From the NCBI GenBank assembly GCA_029821735.1, contig JALGSU010000012.1, forward strand, positions 124,001-188,000: DNA of 64,000 nucleotides, read 5' to 3'. This stretch comes from Candidatus Zipacnadia bacterium. Its GTDB lineage: Bacteria; Armatimonadota; Zipacnadia; Zipacnadales; UBA5352. A program made the position numbers and the translations under genes. Each line of letters begins with the position of its first letter. Position 1 is the stretch's first letter. This document shows, piece by piece, positions 44,502 through 54,943 of the stretch. The notes under the pieces are model-generated. The model was not told the DNA's origin. It made no database searches and saw only the letters and a program-made list of their open reading frames with translations.

Positions 44502-44531
44502 GGTGGCCCGCTGGGGTTCCGGCGGGCCACC
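44502..44531 (-). terminator. hairpin after the carboxypeptidase-regulatory-domain gene
   Basis: GGTGGCCCGC (44502-44511) pairs with GCGGGCCACC (44522-44531) around a 10-nt loop, about 30 nt past the stop at 44562 on the minus strand and just ahead of the M48 start. Confidence 0.55.
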
Positions 44532-44561
44532 CGTATGCCGTCGGTGTCTAGTCCGGCGAGC

Positions 44562-45164
44562 TTACTTCGGCTGCAGCTCCACGTCCAGCCACAGGCTCTC
44601 GCCCGCGCTGATCTTCTGGTTGGCGTAAGTGGCTGTCGCAAAGCCCGGCGCCACAACTACCACCGTGTAGGTGCCCGGCGCGTACCACTGGAGCTCGTAG
44701 ACGCCAGTGGCGTTCTGCGGCTGCGCGGCGCCGATCGGGACGGTGCCCTTCTTCAGCAGCAGCAACGCCTTGGGCACTGGCTTATTGCCCGCCGCCTTCA
44801 CAAAGCCCACGACCCGGCCCAGGTTCTTGAAGTCCGTGCCACTGAGTTTGGTCAGTGCCACGTTCAGCGCCAGGTCACCGTTGACCGTGATGCCGTCAGC
44901 CTTAGACGAGTACCCGTTGGCCGACACCACGAGCTTGTAGCTGCCATTGGCCACGGCGGGGAGTTCGTAGCGGCCACCCGACACTGTTTTGGCCATCGCT
45001 GCCACTGAGTTGCCCGACACCAACACTACCAGTGCCTTGCTGATTCCCGGCCCACCGGCGCCAGCCGTGACCGTTCCGGACATGCTCCCGGCCTCGGCGC
45101 CAAGCGCCAGGCTCAACAGCGCCATCACCATCATCACAACTGTCAGAACCTTGTATGTTCGCAT
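44562..45164 (-). CDS. secreted protein with two carboxypeptidase-regulatory-like domains
   Basis: A 200-residue exported protein. The signal peptide (about 1-25) ends GAEA. Two beta-sandwich repeats follow: SMSGTVTAGAGGPGISKALVV with YELPAVANGSYKLVVSANGY, then GRVVGFVKAAGNKPVPKALL with YELQWYAPGTYTVVVVAPGF. These are CarboxypepD_reg-like Ig folds used as surface scaffolding. GGAGGGGGCAG precedes the ATG. It lies 62 nt downstream of the anti-sigma gene and may belong to that regulon. Confidence 0.82.
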   Translation of the reverse strand: MRTYKVLTVVMMVMALLSLALGAEAGSMSGTVTAGAGGPGISKALVVLVSGNSVAAMAKTVSGGRYELPAVANGSYKLVVSANGYSSKADGITVNGDLALNVALTKLSGTDFKNLGRVVGFVKAAGNKPVPKALLLLKKGTVPIGAAQPQNATGVYELQWYAPGTYTVVVVAPGFATATYANQKISAGESLWLDVELQPK

Positions 45165-45226
45165 CGAAACTGCCCCCTCCCCATCTTGGGCGCTTGCCCT
45201 CAGGGATATTCCTCCGGTCTTTTTGC

Positions 45227-46036
45227 TCAGAGAACGAGCATGCTCTGTGTGTCCTGGCTCAGTACCACCGACTCGCCTCCCATGGCGGTTCGGCGGGAGT
45301 TGTTCGATTGTATGACCACTTCACCCGAGTTCACCAGCAGCCGCGCGTCGTCCTCATTGCTGCCCGAGATCAGAGCGAACGCGCTTCCTGGTCCGCTCAC
45401 TGTTCCCCACGGGGTCGCGATCTTGAAGTCATCGGTCGCCTCGGTAAGGTCCGCATACAGCCCGCCCTTGATCAGCGTGACACTGTCCTCGCCGATCTTC
45501 ACGACGGCCTCGCGGCTCAGCTCCAGCCTCGTGCCCCCGCGGAAACGCAGCCCGATGGTCGTCTCATTGACGCCCCACGCCACTGCGTCCTCCTCCAGCG
45601 AATCTCCCGTGTGGGCCGGCTTGGATGTTGGCGAGTCATCCGTAAACACGTGCAGCGACTCGCCCCCACGCGCCACTATCGCCGGCGACGCAAAGGCCTT
45701 CTCGCCGCTGCCTCCGCCGATCATCCCCGCCCAGACCACCAGTGTAACCGCTGCGGCGGCTGCGAATGCCCATACCACCCGTGGCACACTTCGCCGCGAC
45801 AGCGAACTGGCCGTCACCGCTGAACGCACCCGCACGTCGAGCCCCTCGGGTACCTCCAAGCGATTCAGGCCGCCGTGCAGCGCGCTCTCGATGCTGGCGA
45901 AATCTTCGCTCGCCTTCCGGCATGCTTCGCACTGGTCCAGATGCGCCTCAAGCAGATGCGCATCTGCCTCCGCCAACTCGCCGTCGAGCCGCAGGTGCAC
46001 CAGTCTTTGTGCCTCTTCACATTTCATATCCGGCAT
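45227..46036 (-). CDS. anti-sigma factor-like protein: zinc-finger domain, one TM helix, FecR-like domain
   Basis: A 269-residue protein. The cytosolic N-terminus has the zinc-finger HxxxCxxC as His32, Cys36 and Cys39, with Cys6 as the probable fourth ligand (ZAS domain). One transmembrane helix follows at 86-106. The extracytoplasmic part contains a FecR-like segment (RLELSREAVVKIGEDSVTLI, TPWGTVSGPGSAFALISG, NSGEVVIQ). It should bind and hold the ECF sigma factor encoded 2 nt upstream, releasing it on an envelope signal. GAGG lies 7 nt before the ATG at 46036. Confidence 0.88.
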   Translation of the reverse strand: MPDMKCEEAQRLVHLRLDGELAEADAHLLEAHLDQCEACRKASEDFASIESALHGGLNRLEVPEGLDVRVRSAVTASSLSRRSVPRVVWAFAAAAAVTLVVWAGMIGGGSGEKAFASPAIVARGGESLHVFTDDSPTSKPAHTGDSLEEDAVAWGVNETTIGLRFRGGTRLELSREAVVKIGEDSVTLIKGGLYADLTEATDDFKIATPWGTVSGPGSAFALISGSNEDDARLLVNSGEVVIQSNNSRRTAMGGESVVLSQDTQSMLVL

Positions 46037-46038
46037 CT

Positions 46039-46626
46039 CTACGCCTCGTCGCTTCCCTGTTCCTCTAACATCGCCTTGAGCATCTCGCGCCCGCGGTGCA
46101 GTCTCACCCGGGTCGCCCCGGAACTCAGCCCCAGCGCTTCCGCCACCTCCGCCACCGACGCGTCCTCCAGATAAAAGAGCATCAGGGGAAGCCGGTAGCT
46201 GTCATCCAACTGGCTCAGCGCTTCAAGCACCTCGTCCGCCAGGTCCGACGTCTCCTCCGCGTTGGCCGCCACCGTATCTGCTTCGCGCCCGGTCAACTCG
46301 GTCTCGCGTTTGAGCGCTCCCGAACGTTTGCGCAGTGCCTGCTTGCAGACCTTGACCGCAACTCCGCGCAGCCATGGGCCGAACGGTCGCGACGTATCGA
46401 AGCGGGGCAAGCTCTGCCAAGTGCGCACGAACGTCTCCTGCGTGGCATCCTCCGCGTCCGCCCCCACACCCAGCATCCCGGCGCACAGCCGGTAGGTGCT
46501 CGGCAGGTTCCGCCGCATCAACTCGTCAAACGCCTCAGTGTCTCCCGAGTGCGCGAGCCGCGCCAGGAAACGCTCATCCACCGCGTCCAGCTCGCAGTCA
46601 GCAATTGTGGGCTCGGACCTGCCCAT
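46039..46626 (-). CDS. ECF-type RNA polymerase sigma factor
   Basis: A 195-residue sigma-70 family protein with only regions 2 and 4. Region 2 includes DAEDATQETFVRTWQSLPRF; region 4 includes LDDSYRLPLMLFYLEDASVA and the HTH segment EVAEALGLSSGATRVRLHRG. It should direct RNA polymerase to a regulon controlled by the anti-sigma factor encoded next. GGAG lies 8 nt before the ATG. A candidate -35 (TTGACG) lies inside the end of the archease gene, but I see no good -10. Confidence 0.92.
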   Translation of the reverse strand: MGRSEPTIADCELDAVDERFLARLAHSGDTEAFDELMRRNLPSTYRLCAGMLGVGADAEDATQETFVRTWQSLPRFDTSRPFGPWLRGVAVKVCKQALRKRSGALKRETELTGREADTVAANAEETSDLADEVLEALSQLDDSYRLPLMLFYLEDASVAEVAEALGLSSGATRVRLHRGREMLKAMLEEQGSDEA

Positions 46627-46703
46627 ACTACGGTCTCCGATCTCTGTTCGCTTCAGCTCTCACGAAGGTTACGCCGCACGGCATTGATTTGCCGCGCGAC
46701 CCA

Positions 46704-47126
46704 TCATACGTCAAACACGACCTCCACTACCAGTCCCGTGCCCCGATGGCGGATCTCAATATCGTGGTAGGTGGCCGCCTTGATGTCACCGGCTGCAATA
46801 TCCGCCGCCTCCGCAATTGGCACCACGCCCACCGTACAGACAGCACACCGCCCGTCGGCCTGCGTCACTGCCACCTCGACCGGATACAGCTCACTCAACT
46901 CCGGCAGAAGCAGAATCTCGCGCAGGCAATCAACGAGCGTCTGCTCAGCATCCTCACCGCTTCCTGTGAGTTTGACATGCCTTACCGGGGAGGGGTTCCC
47001 CTCAACCATCAGCGAGATCATGCCCCGGGCGGCCTGCTCGATCAGTCCACGCAAGTCTGGCGCCCACGCTCGGATCTTCAGGTCGGCGGTGTGGTCGAGG
47101 CCCTCGAAGCCCGAATCAGCGATCAC
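46704..47126 (-). CDS. archease family protein
   Basis: A 140-residue protein matching archease: GFEGLDHTADLKIRAWAPDL at the start, LIEQAARGMISLM, a long central strand pair, and IKAATYHDIEI with VVEVVFDV at the end. Archease activates the RNA ligase RtcB and related enzymes; no rtcB gene lies in the window. I chose the GTG at 47126, overlapping the upstream stop by 4 bp (GTGA), with GAGGTG 8 nt ahead. The longer frame start at 47195 lies inside the upstream gene. The length then fits the family exactly. Confidence 0.85.
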   Translation of the reverse strand: MIADSGFEGLDHTADLKIRAWAPDLRGLIEQAARGMISLMVEGNPSPVRHVKLTGSGEDAEQTLVDCLREILLLPELSELYPVEVAVTQADGRCAVCTVGVVPIAEAADIAAGDIKAATYHDIEIRHRGTGLVVEVVFDV

Positions 47127-50100
47127 CCTTCGGTCACCTCGAAGCTCGCGCGCGAAGCCCGCCCGCTCAGCGCGCTGACTGCCCGCACGGTCCATGTGCC
47201 CGGCGCATCGTCCAGCGCCAGCGGGATATGGCTGGCGCCCACTTCGTTGCCCTCCGGATCCTCGACCGTCACCCGCACTACCTGCGGCACATCAGGTCCT
47301 CCCTCCACTGCGACCGAGTATGCCACCATCTCGCCTGCTTGCGCGGACGCCGTCGCCTTCACGGACGGTCCCGGCAGTCGCGTCGGGCTCAGGCAGTAGA
47401 CGAGCGCCTGGCCCGATGCCATTGGCGCGGTGATGCTGTCCATCTTGCCCAGGTACTTGTGCTGGCGCATCGAGTAGACATGCGCGGTTTCGGGCAGCTT
47501 GATCGTCGCCACCTGGTCATCGCCATCGCCGCGCACGCGCAGCAGACCCAGCATCGTCAGCTCGCCCATCTGGTAGCGGATGACCTCCACATGCGGGGCC
47601 TGCCCGGACTCATAGCTGACCGTGTAAAGGGGGGTGATCCCGACCGGCTCCAGCATGCCGAGCAGCGCCGAGCGCAGTTGCCGCTCGGTGGGGGAGTGGA
47701 ATTTGCGCTCCGTCTCAAACTGCGACAGGTCGACGTTCAGATACATCGCCCGGCCCTGCCCGACCTCGTTCACCATCAGCGCCGGTACCCCGCCCTCCGC
47801 CAGCCCAAATGCCGTGGCCGCCGTGGCCTGCAGCGCGGGCTCGGGCACGGTCACCTTCACTTCGTCGCCCTCCGCCAGATCAGCGCCGAGGTCCGCCTGT
47901 GCCACCAGACCCGCTGGGGGCGCCATCCCTGTCGCATCGCCGCGCGTCAGACCGAACAGGTCGTCCAGTGCTCCCTCACCCAGCGGTCGGCAGTGCCCGT
48001 TGCGCAGCCCACAGTTCTGGTCCGCCAGCACCGATCCGCCCGCCGCCACAAACTCGCGGATTGTCGCCTGTTCCGCCTCGCTGATGGCGATCGACTCAGG
48101 CAGCACCAGCACCCGGTAGCCCTCCGCCAGCTTCCCCGCCTCAATCTGCTGCCGGCTCACGAAATCATACTGCAGGCCACAGTCCTCTAGCAGCTTGACC
48201 CATGCATCGCGCACCGCCGCCAGGTGGTCTTCGCGGCCCTCAAGCTTCGCCGCCTGGATGGATGGGTGCGAGTAGTGAAGCGCGATTCCATCGTGCAGTC
48301 GCTGCGCCTCCCGCACCTGCGCCCACACCCCGTTCTTCAGCTCGCGTATGTTGTCACGCGTGTCGCGACCGGCTTCCGAGAAGGTCAGGTCCCCGTAGAA
48401 GAACAGGTGTGTGGTCCAGGCGCTGATGCCCACGGTGTCATGCAGCAGACACCACCACATGTTGTACTCAAGGTTCCGCCCGCTCTGCCAGTAGCCCGCA
48501 TAGTATGGCGACTGCATAACCCCGGTGTCTGCCGCGAATGACCGGCGCATCTCATTCGACCACTCAGTGTTGTAGCTGTGGTAGTAGTCGAAGGCTTCAG
48601 ACATCTTCCACCAGTCCATGCCGTTGCCCGAGCGCGGTGCCTGGGTGCCCGACATCCCGCAGTGGCCCTCCGGGTCGACTTCGCGGATGCTCTCCAGCGT
48701 GAACGCCATGAAGTCAGCGATGGTCGTGTCCATGAAGCTGCGATGGTCCGCCCACGGCGCCGCGTTCTCGGCCTCCCTCGCCTCCTCGAGCGTCAAGGGC
48801 ACCACTTCGTCCCACGTCGCGAAATCCGTGCTCCACGCGTCGTTGACCTCCGCCAGACCGCCGTAGACGTCCGCCAGCCAGTTGCGGAATTTGGTCAGAC
48901 AATGCTCGGACCAGCAGAAGTCGAAGTAGGTGCGGTAGTAGGTGAGGCTCATCTCGTCGCCCGTGCAGTAGACATACGATCCGCCCTCGGCCATCATTGA
49001 CCGGACCTTGGCCTGGATGCCCTCCCGCATCGCCTCGCGCCACTGCGGGTCGTTCAGGCACGGCTTGCGCTCCAGGAACGCCGTATCGCCAGACTTGCTG
49101 AAGTCGGCCTTCACCTTGGCGAAATCGCGCAGGCGGAAATCCAGGACATCCTTGGCATGGTATTCGAGGATGCCGCTGAACCAGTTGTGCCGGTTCTGCC
49201 AGTACTCTCGCCAGACCTTGCCCGAGTCATGCTCGACGCCGCCGTAGAGCGAGACATCCAGCCCCAGCTGCTCCACGCGCTTGCTGACGATGTCATTCAG
49301 GTACTCGGTGCGCCACAGGTACATGCCCCCCCACGAACTGAACTGCAGACTGTCCAGGTCGCGCGGCGCGATGCAGATCGCCCGCTCGCGGTCCGAGTCG
49401 AGCAACACATTGCCGCGCCGCAGCTCAGCCCGCCACTCCAGCCCCATATTCCGCAGCGCGGCCGGCTCGAAGGTGAACACCAGTTCGCGTTCCTGACCCA
49501 GTGGTCGGTCCTCGTACGCGAGCAGTCGGCCGTGCGTGTCATACAGCGACATCATCAGATGATGCGCCTGCTCCACGGGCGCCACTGCGTCGATCGTCAC
49601 CGTCGCGCGCAGCGGTTCATTCGGCACCAGGCTCCGCCCGCGCTTCACGACGTCCGTTGGCTGGTCGTCCCGCCACGAACCCAGCACCGTGGGCTGCTCC
49701 ACTTCCAGCGACGTGATGGTCGCCTCCGGCTGACTGTTGAAGGTCGCCGCTCCCCACGCCACCGACGCCCCGCCCGCGTCGCGAACGATCACCTCGACGA
49801 AGTTCAGCCCCGCGCGCGCGTTCGCCGGACCTGCAACCGATAGCTCCGGCGTCTGCGCCGGGGCAGGTCACGCGCACCGTGTATGTGCGCTCGTCCGTGC
49901 ACGCGCCCCGCACGGTGATCTGCGCCGGCGTTTCGCCCGCCGGGTCCGTCGCCTCGACTGACACAATGTCCAGCGGCGAGGTGCGCTGCGCGGCCCACGT
50001 GCAGGACCGTGCCAGCAGCGCATACCAGTATTCCCAGTAGTGCCAGGTCATCTCGGCGAACTCGGGTCGCAGCCAGCCGCCGCGGTACGAGATGCTCGGA

Positions 50101-52481
50101 GTCAACCCGGCGTATCCGCGGTACGGGAAGGTGTGGGTCAGGACATCCCACGTCATGGCCAGCGTCCGGCCTTCGCCGAGTTGGTTGGCGACGATCAGCG
50201 GCTGCTCCTTATCACCCTCACCGAGGGTGGCGATCACCTCACCCGCCGGTTGAGTCTCGTAGTCCATCCGCCGCGTTACCGGAAACAGTTCCCACGGCAG
50301 CGCATCGGTCAGGTAGTGCCCACCCGATGGGTGCCACTGGTAGTAGCCCCAGAAGCTGCGATCACCTGCCGACACTCTCAGGGCCTCAGCCAGCGGCTCA
50401 CCCGCCTTGATGCCGTCCGGCTGGATGTAGATCAGGCCCGCGCCGCCCTCGACCTGCTCGATGATTCGCGCCCGAATCGCGTCAGTGAAGTGTCGGTCCC
50501 ACTCCAGCCCCGAGATCAGGAACAGGTCGTACTCATCCGCCAGCTTCTCCGCCAGTCGCCGCTGCGCGTGCTGTAGAGTTGGGATCGATCGGTCTCCCTG
50601 GTACAACCACTGATCGCTGTTGTGCGTACGGAATTTCACGTAAGTGAAATCCATATCCAGCCGCTGGGCCAGCTCCACGATCTCGCGGCAGTTCTGGTCA
50701 CCGGTGAGCGTCAGCGCTTTGATTGGTCCGCCCGGCAGTGGCGTCGCCCAGGGCACGTGCGGCGTGACCACCTCGCGCGAGAGTTCGTGACGCGGCAGGC
50801 CCTCGTCGTCTTCTGTCCTGGCCAGGCCCACACGCTCTTCCAGCGGCTCGCGAGCGTAGACCGCGCGCACTCCACCGATTGAGAATGGTCGCTCCATGTC
50901 GCCCAGAACTTCGCCGTCGCGTGTCACCGTGCAGGTGAGCGCGTATGCCCCCGCCGCCAGCCCACCCACCTCGATGGGCACTTCCACCGCCACCCCGGTC
51001 TCGCTGACTTCGCCCGAGCCCACCGTCGCCGACGGCCCGTCTGGCAGCGTCCGCCAACCGAACTCGAGCCGCACCGGCTCGGCGCCCTCAGCCAGCGTGA
51101 TGACGGCCCTCGCGTCAAGCCCATTGCCTGCTGGCTCATCGAACACCAGCGCTCCGACCACGTCGGCGAAGCTGCCGTCAACTCGCGGCATGTCCACGAA
51201 CGGGATCATGCGCACCTGGGCCTTGAGCATGTCGCCGCACGCAATCTCCAGCCGGTTGAAGCGCCACTCTACCGTAGCGACCGGCATGCTCGTCCCGATC
51301 CAGTTGTAGATGCAATTCAGGTACTTGAATGGCATCTGCACCGCCACGCCGGGCCCGTTGCCCGACCGCACCGCCGTCCACCCGCGCGCCAGGTCGTAGT
51401 ACCACTTATCGCCCGCGTCCTCACGCGAAGTCACGCCCATCTCGTGCGTGACTTCCGCCACGCCGTCCACGGTCGGCACGTAGTAAGTATTAGTGGCCCC
51501 ATGCACGCCCAGGAAGTTGTGCCACCACATACCGAAGACGTAGTCCGTCTGCGAGGAAGGGTCGTTCGCCAGCTCATAGTCGGCGGTGATGATTTCGCTG
51601 CCTTGGCCCAGCGAGACGCGCTTGGTCATCTGCATGAACGAGAGTATCCCACCTTCACCGGTGGCCGACAGCTTCACCCATGCGCTCGTGTCGTCAGAAC
51701 CCGTTTCCGCGAAGTAGAAGCGCTTCGAGAAGAAGTATTTCGGGTCCCAAAGTTGGTCGCGCAGCACGCCCATGTCTCCGCCCGCGTCATAGGCAAGGTC
51801 GGTCTCTGAGCGCTTGTCGTAGAGAACCTTGCACACTCCGCCCAGCGCCGGGTAAAAGACCATGCCGACCTTCGAGTTCTCCAGGATGATCTCTGCGGTG
51901 CCGTCGCCGTCGAGGTCCTTCTCGCTCACCGTTGGCCTGTCCACATCAGCGAAGGGTAGATCGCTCTGGACGGTCCCGGCGCCCGCAGCGGCGTTGCCGA
52001 ACACCTCGATCTCCGAGATGCTGATGATGCTGCCGGCGCTGAAGACAAGTTGCAGTCGCTGCGTGGTGGTCGGCGCCACGTCGATCGCCAGCTCAAAGTC
52101 CTTCTGCGTTACCTCCCCGAAGAATCCCGGTACGCTGCCCATCTCCTCGAAGTGCCCGCCCGCCAACGCTCGCGCTCTGAAGTCAGTGAGCGTGTAGTTG
52201 CCGTTGTGCCGGTGCACGTGTGCCACCACTCGGGTGACTTCTGCTGACTCGGCCAGACTGATCTGCATCACCAGCGGCGACGCGCGGTAGATCACTTTGT
52301 CGGCACCCGCGCCCACCTGCCCGTCATTGAGCCGCCCGCCGGGGTCGGCATATTGGTCCGAGAGGTAGTATGCGTCAGTGTGGTAGGTCCATTGCTGCAG
52401 GGCCGGCGCATCCTGGGCGAGCGCTGACAGGCAGGCAGACAGCGCGATCACGGTTCCGAAGATCGACATGGGCTTGGGCAT
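47123..52481 (-). pseudogene. giant secreted glycosidase-like gene split by one frameshift
   Basis: Read through one indel near 49860, this is a ~1,785-codon exported protein. The signal peptide begins MPKPMSIFGTVIALSACLSA; GGAGG lies 8 nt before the ATG at 52481. The first ~875 codons contain a discoidin-like start, an EF-hand-like DLDGDGTAEI and beta-rich modules. The next frame holds a GH42-like catalytic region (SYVYCTGDEMSLTYYRTYFD, FDYYHSYNTEW) and a beta-galactosidase-trimerisation-like segment (LVLPESIAISEAEQATIREF). At the junction one frame reads RVTCPG while the other continues AQTPELSVAGPANARAG. Either an assembly error or a recent frameshift explains it. Confidence 0.72.
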
Positions 52482-52500
52482 CCTGCGTACCTCCACCAAA

Positions 52501-52595
52501 CTGTCTGTGGTACATTGGTCCCCGACAGTTGGGTTCTTCGGCGGCAACCCGCACTTTCCTTTTGCTTTGCAGGAGTAACGCTCCAGGCGCCGAAG
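52501..52595 (-). promoter_or_regulatory. structured 5' leader of the giant glycosidase gene
   Basis: On the minus strand, 20-115 nt before the start, several stems can form: CTTCGGCG (52588-52595 side) with CGCCGAAG (52536-52543 side), enclosing the hairpin GGAG-loop-CTCC (52572-52584); an alternative GGGTT/AACCC stem (52531-52550); and CTGTC/GACAG (52501-52528). The stems are partly exclusive, as in switching leaders. I cannot match it to a named riboswitch. Confidence 0.35.
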
Positions 52596-52642
52596 GCATG
52601 TAGTAAGTGGAGGCCGGAACCCGCTTCAAGGGAGGGTTACGG

Positions 52643-53569
52643 ATGGGACGTGATTGGACGATTTTCGTGCCCGCAGGACTCCTGCTGCTGGTGATGGGTC
52701 TTGGCATCATGTGCATGTCAGGCTCCCCGACAGCCTGCCGCTTGCAGGAAGACGCCGAGGAATGGTTCATCTGGGGGCCGGGAGGCAGGGCCACCAACAC
52801 CGCGCCAACCGGCGCTGGCATCAACTTGGGCATGGCACCGCCACCGGCAAGTCGCGCAGGCCCTGCCGGCGGCCTCGACGCCGTCGCGACCTCCGAACTC
52901 AGCACCACGTGGCAGTCCACTATTCGCCTCCTCTCGCTCGACCGCTACATCCAGGGCACCACCAACCCGGCCGCAAACTGCATCGAGTTCACGGTCGCGT
53001 CGTGTGGACTCAACGCTGCCAATCTGGCGCGTGAATCGGCCCCGGCCTGGGCCCGAGGCAAGGCCGGCTACGCCGAATTCGCTTGCTGGGAAGTGTGGCT
53101 CAACACTGGCACTGACAGCCCCCAGCAGGGCTGGTGGATCAGCCATGCAGGCGAAACCGAGCAGACCCACGTGCTGACCATCACGGTCCACGATCTACTG
53201 GCCACTGCGCCCGAATGCATCGACCCAACGCCGGCGCCATGTTTCTACGTCGGCCCCGATACGTATCTGGAGATGACGGTCACCAACACGTACGCCCCGG
53301 CTGGTGATCTCGGTGATCTGACCGTGAGCCTGCGTCCGCCTTCGTGGGTGGATGGCGCCGTGCTCGGTCTCGACGCCCGCGCGTGGGGCGCACTGCACGA
53401 GGGGCTTTCAGGCAACACATACATACAACAGTGCATCACCTGCGATGACAGACCTGTCGACTGCGGTAGCGACTGGCAGGCCTCGTTCCATGAGGGCCTG
53501 GGCTGCGCGTGGGCCGAGGAAAACACGTTCTCGTGGGGAATCGCTGCGCCTGCCCCCCTCACTTTGTAG
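52643..53569 (+). CDS. secreted protein of unknown function
   Basis: A 308-residue protein with an N-terminal hydrophobic segment (WTIFVPAGLLLLVMGLGIMC) that is a signal peptide or anchor. The mature part is polar and cysteine-rich, with about ten cysteines, several in close pairs (QQCITCDDRPVDC). HVLTITVHDLL and YLEMTVTNTYAPAGDLGDLT suggest beta-sandwich folds. I do not recognise the family. GGAGGG lies 6 nt before the ATG at 52643; an upstream in-frame ATG has no ribosome site. It is transcribed away from the giant glycosidase gene across a shared 161-bp region. Confidence 0.6.
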   Translation: MGRDWTIFVPAGLLLLVMGLGIMCMSGSPTACRLQEDAEEWFIWGPGGRATNTAPTGAGINLGMAPPPASRAGPAGGLDAVATSELSTTWQSTIRLLSLDRYIQGTTNPAANCIEFTVASCGLNAANLARESAPAWARGKAGYAEFACWEVWLNTGTDSPQQGWWISHAGETEQTHVLTITVHDLLATAPECIDPTPAPCFYVGPDTYLEMTVTNTYAPAGDLGDLTVSLRPPSWVDGAVLGLDARAWGALHEGLSGNTYIQQCITCDDRPVDCGSDWQASFHEGLGCAWAEENTFSWGIAAPAPLTL

Positions 53570-53615
53570 CCTCGTATCTCCTCGCCGTCGCTGCGCCCCG
53601 CACGGCTTCCGCCAA

Positions 53616-53644
53616 TTGACTTTACCCGTCGCGTGGGCTATCCT
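53616..53644 (+). promoter_or_regulatory. sigma70-type promoter of the CapA-like gene
   Basis: TTGACT (53616-53621) and TATCCT (53639-53644) are separated by exactly 17 nt, about 87 nt before the start at 53731. They lie in a relatively AT-rich patch after the stop of the previous gene. Confidence 0.6.
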
Positions 53645-53730
53645 GTCCGGCATGGCGATGGGAGGCGCGACGTCCCCGCGGAGCTCGCCATCTCGCACTG
53701 ATACCGACCCGCAAAGGCAGGTAGGCCCCC

Positions 53731-54918
53731 GTGCGTCGCACATGCAGAACCTTGGTCGCGCTGCTGGGCATGGCTCTCGCAGGGCTGGCCCTGACCGGCT
53801 GCTCACGCGACCTTACCCGTGTTGTCGACAGCCCTCTGGGCCTCGCCGGTACCTCTGCGGTCACTCTCGCGGGCGAGACCGTCGATGCCCCGCCGCCCCC
53901 GCGCGCCTTCAGCATGATCGCGGTCGGCGACGTGATGCTGGACCGCAATGTCTGGAAGCACATTGACGCGAACGGGTACCGCAGCATCCTCGAGAAGGTC
54001 CGCGATGACCTGCGTTCGGCCGACATTACTTTCGCCAACCTCGAGTGCCCGCTCTCTACCGTTGGGCCTCATTCGCCGTCCGAGTATCTGCTCTTTCGCG
54101 CCAACCCAAGCGCCGTCAAGGTCGTCACTGATGGTGGCATTGACGTGGTGGCTCTCGCCAACAATCACGCGCTCAACGCAGGCGAGGCCGGGCTGCGCCA
54201 GACCATGGACCATCTCGACAACGCCGGCGTGGCATACTGCGGCGCTCACGAGGATCGCGACCGCGCTTGGGATCCGTGTCGCTTCATCGTCGCCGACATT
54301 GAGCTCGGCTTCGTGGCCTGCACTGACCTCAGCTTCGGGCACGGGAGTTGGTGCAAAGCCGACGATGACCTGTCCGGCCTGCGTGACCGCGTGGCAGAGG
54401 CCGCCGGCAAGTGCGACCTGCTCGCTGTCTCTATCCACTGGGGCAACGAATATCAGAACAAGCCCACCAGGCGGCAGAAGGACGTCGCCGAGGCTGCCAT
54501 TGAGGCCGGCGCTGACCTGATCATTGGCCACCACCCCCACGTCCTGCAAGGCGTGGGCTCCTACCAGGGCGTCCCGATCCTCTACAGTGCCGGCAACTTC
54601 GTCTTTGACCAGCGTGAGGGCGAGCGTATGGAAAGCTCGGTCTTCCACCTGCGCTTTGTCGAGGGTGAGGGTTGGCACATACGCATCGTGCCCGTCTGGA
54701 TACCCCGCTCGCGCATGGGCCCGATCTATCCGTCGACCGAGCGCGCAACAAAGATTATCAACAGGATGGCGGAGCTGTCAGGGAACCTTGGGGTCACCGT
54801 GCAGGTCCAAGGAACTGAAGGTACGGCTTTCGTGCCGCGCCCCGAACCCCTGGCTCGGCCGCAGACTCAGGCTGCTGAAGCCCCCGTCGGGCCCGAGGCG
54901 GACGGCTCCACGTCCTGA
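53731..54918 (+). CDS. CapA-like lipoprotein (poly-gamma-glutamate/capsule-type metallophosphoesterase family)
   Basis: A 395-residue lipoprotein. The lipobox is ALTGC (Cys24). The CapA blocks are intact: VGDVMLDRNVW, NLECPLS, ALANNHALNAG, SIHWGNEYQNKPT and GHHPHVLQGVGSYQG. They form a metallophosphoesterase-like site. The GTG at 53731 follows AGGTAGGCCCCC. In Bacillus CapA is needed for poly-gamma-glutamate export; outside such operons these proteins are often envelope enzymes of unknown substrate. It shares a transcript with the parvulin gene 25 nt downstream. Confidence 0.87.
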   Translation: MRRTCRTLVALLGMALAGLALTGCSRDLTRVVDSPLGLAGTSAVTLAGETVDAPPPPRAFSMIAVGDVMLDRNVWKHIDANGYRSILEKVRDDLRSADITFANLECPLSTVGPHSPSEYLLFRANPSAVKVVTDGGIDVVALANNHALNAGEAGLRQTMDHLDNAGVAYCGAHEDRDRAWDPCRFIVADIELGFVACTDLSFGHGSWCKADDDLSGLRDRVAEAAGKCDLLAVSIHWGNEYQNKPTRRQKDVAEAAIEAGADLIIGHHPHVLQGVGSYQGVPILYSAGNFVFDQREGERMESSVFHLRFVEGEGWHIRIVPVWIPRSRMGPIYPSTERATKIINRMAELSGNLGVTVQVQGTEGTAFVPRPEPLARPQTQAAEAPVGPEADGSTS

Positions 54919-54943
54919 CATCGAAGCACAACAGGAGAAGCTC

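Noticed and set aside
52501-52595. A known riboswitch (cyclic di-GMP-I or glycine)
   Set aside because: Isolated matches such as GCAAAGC and GCCGAAG occur, but the conserved core order and helices of either class are not present.
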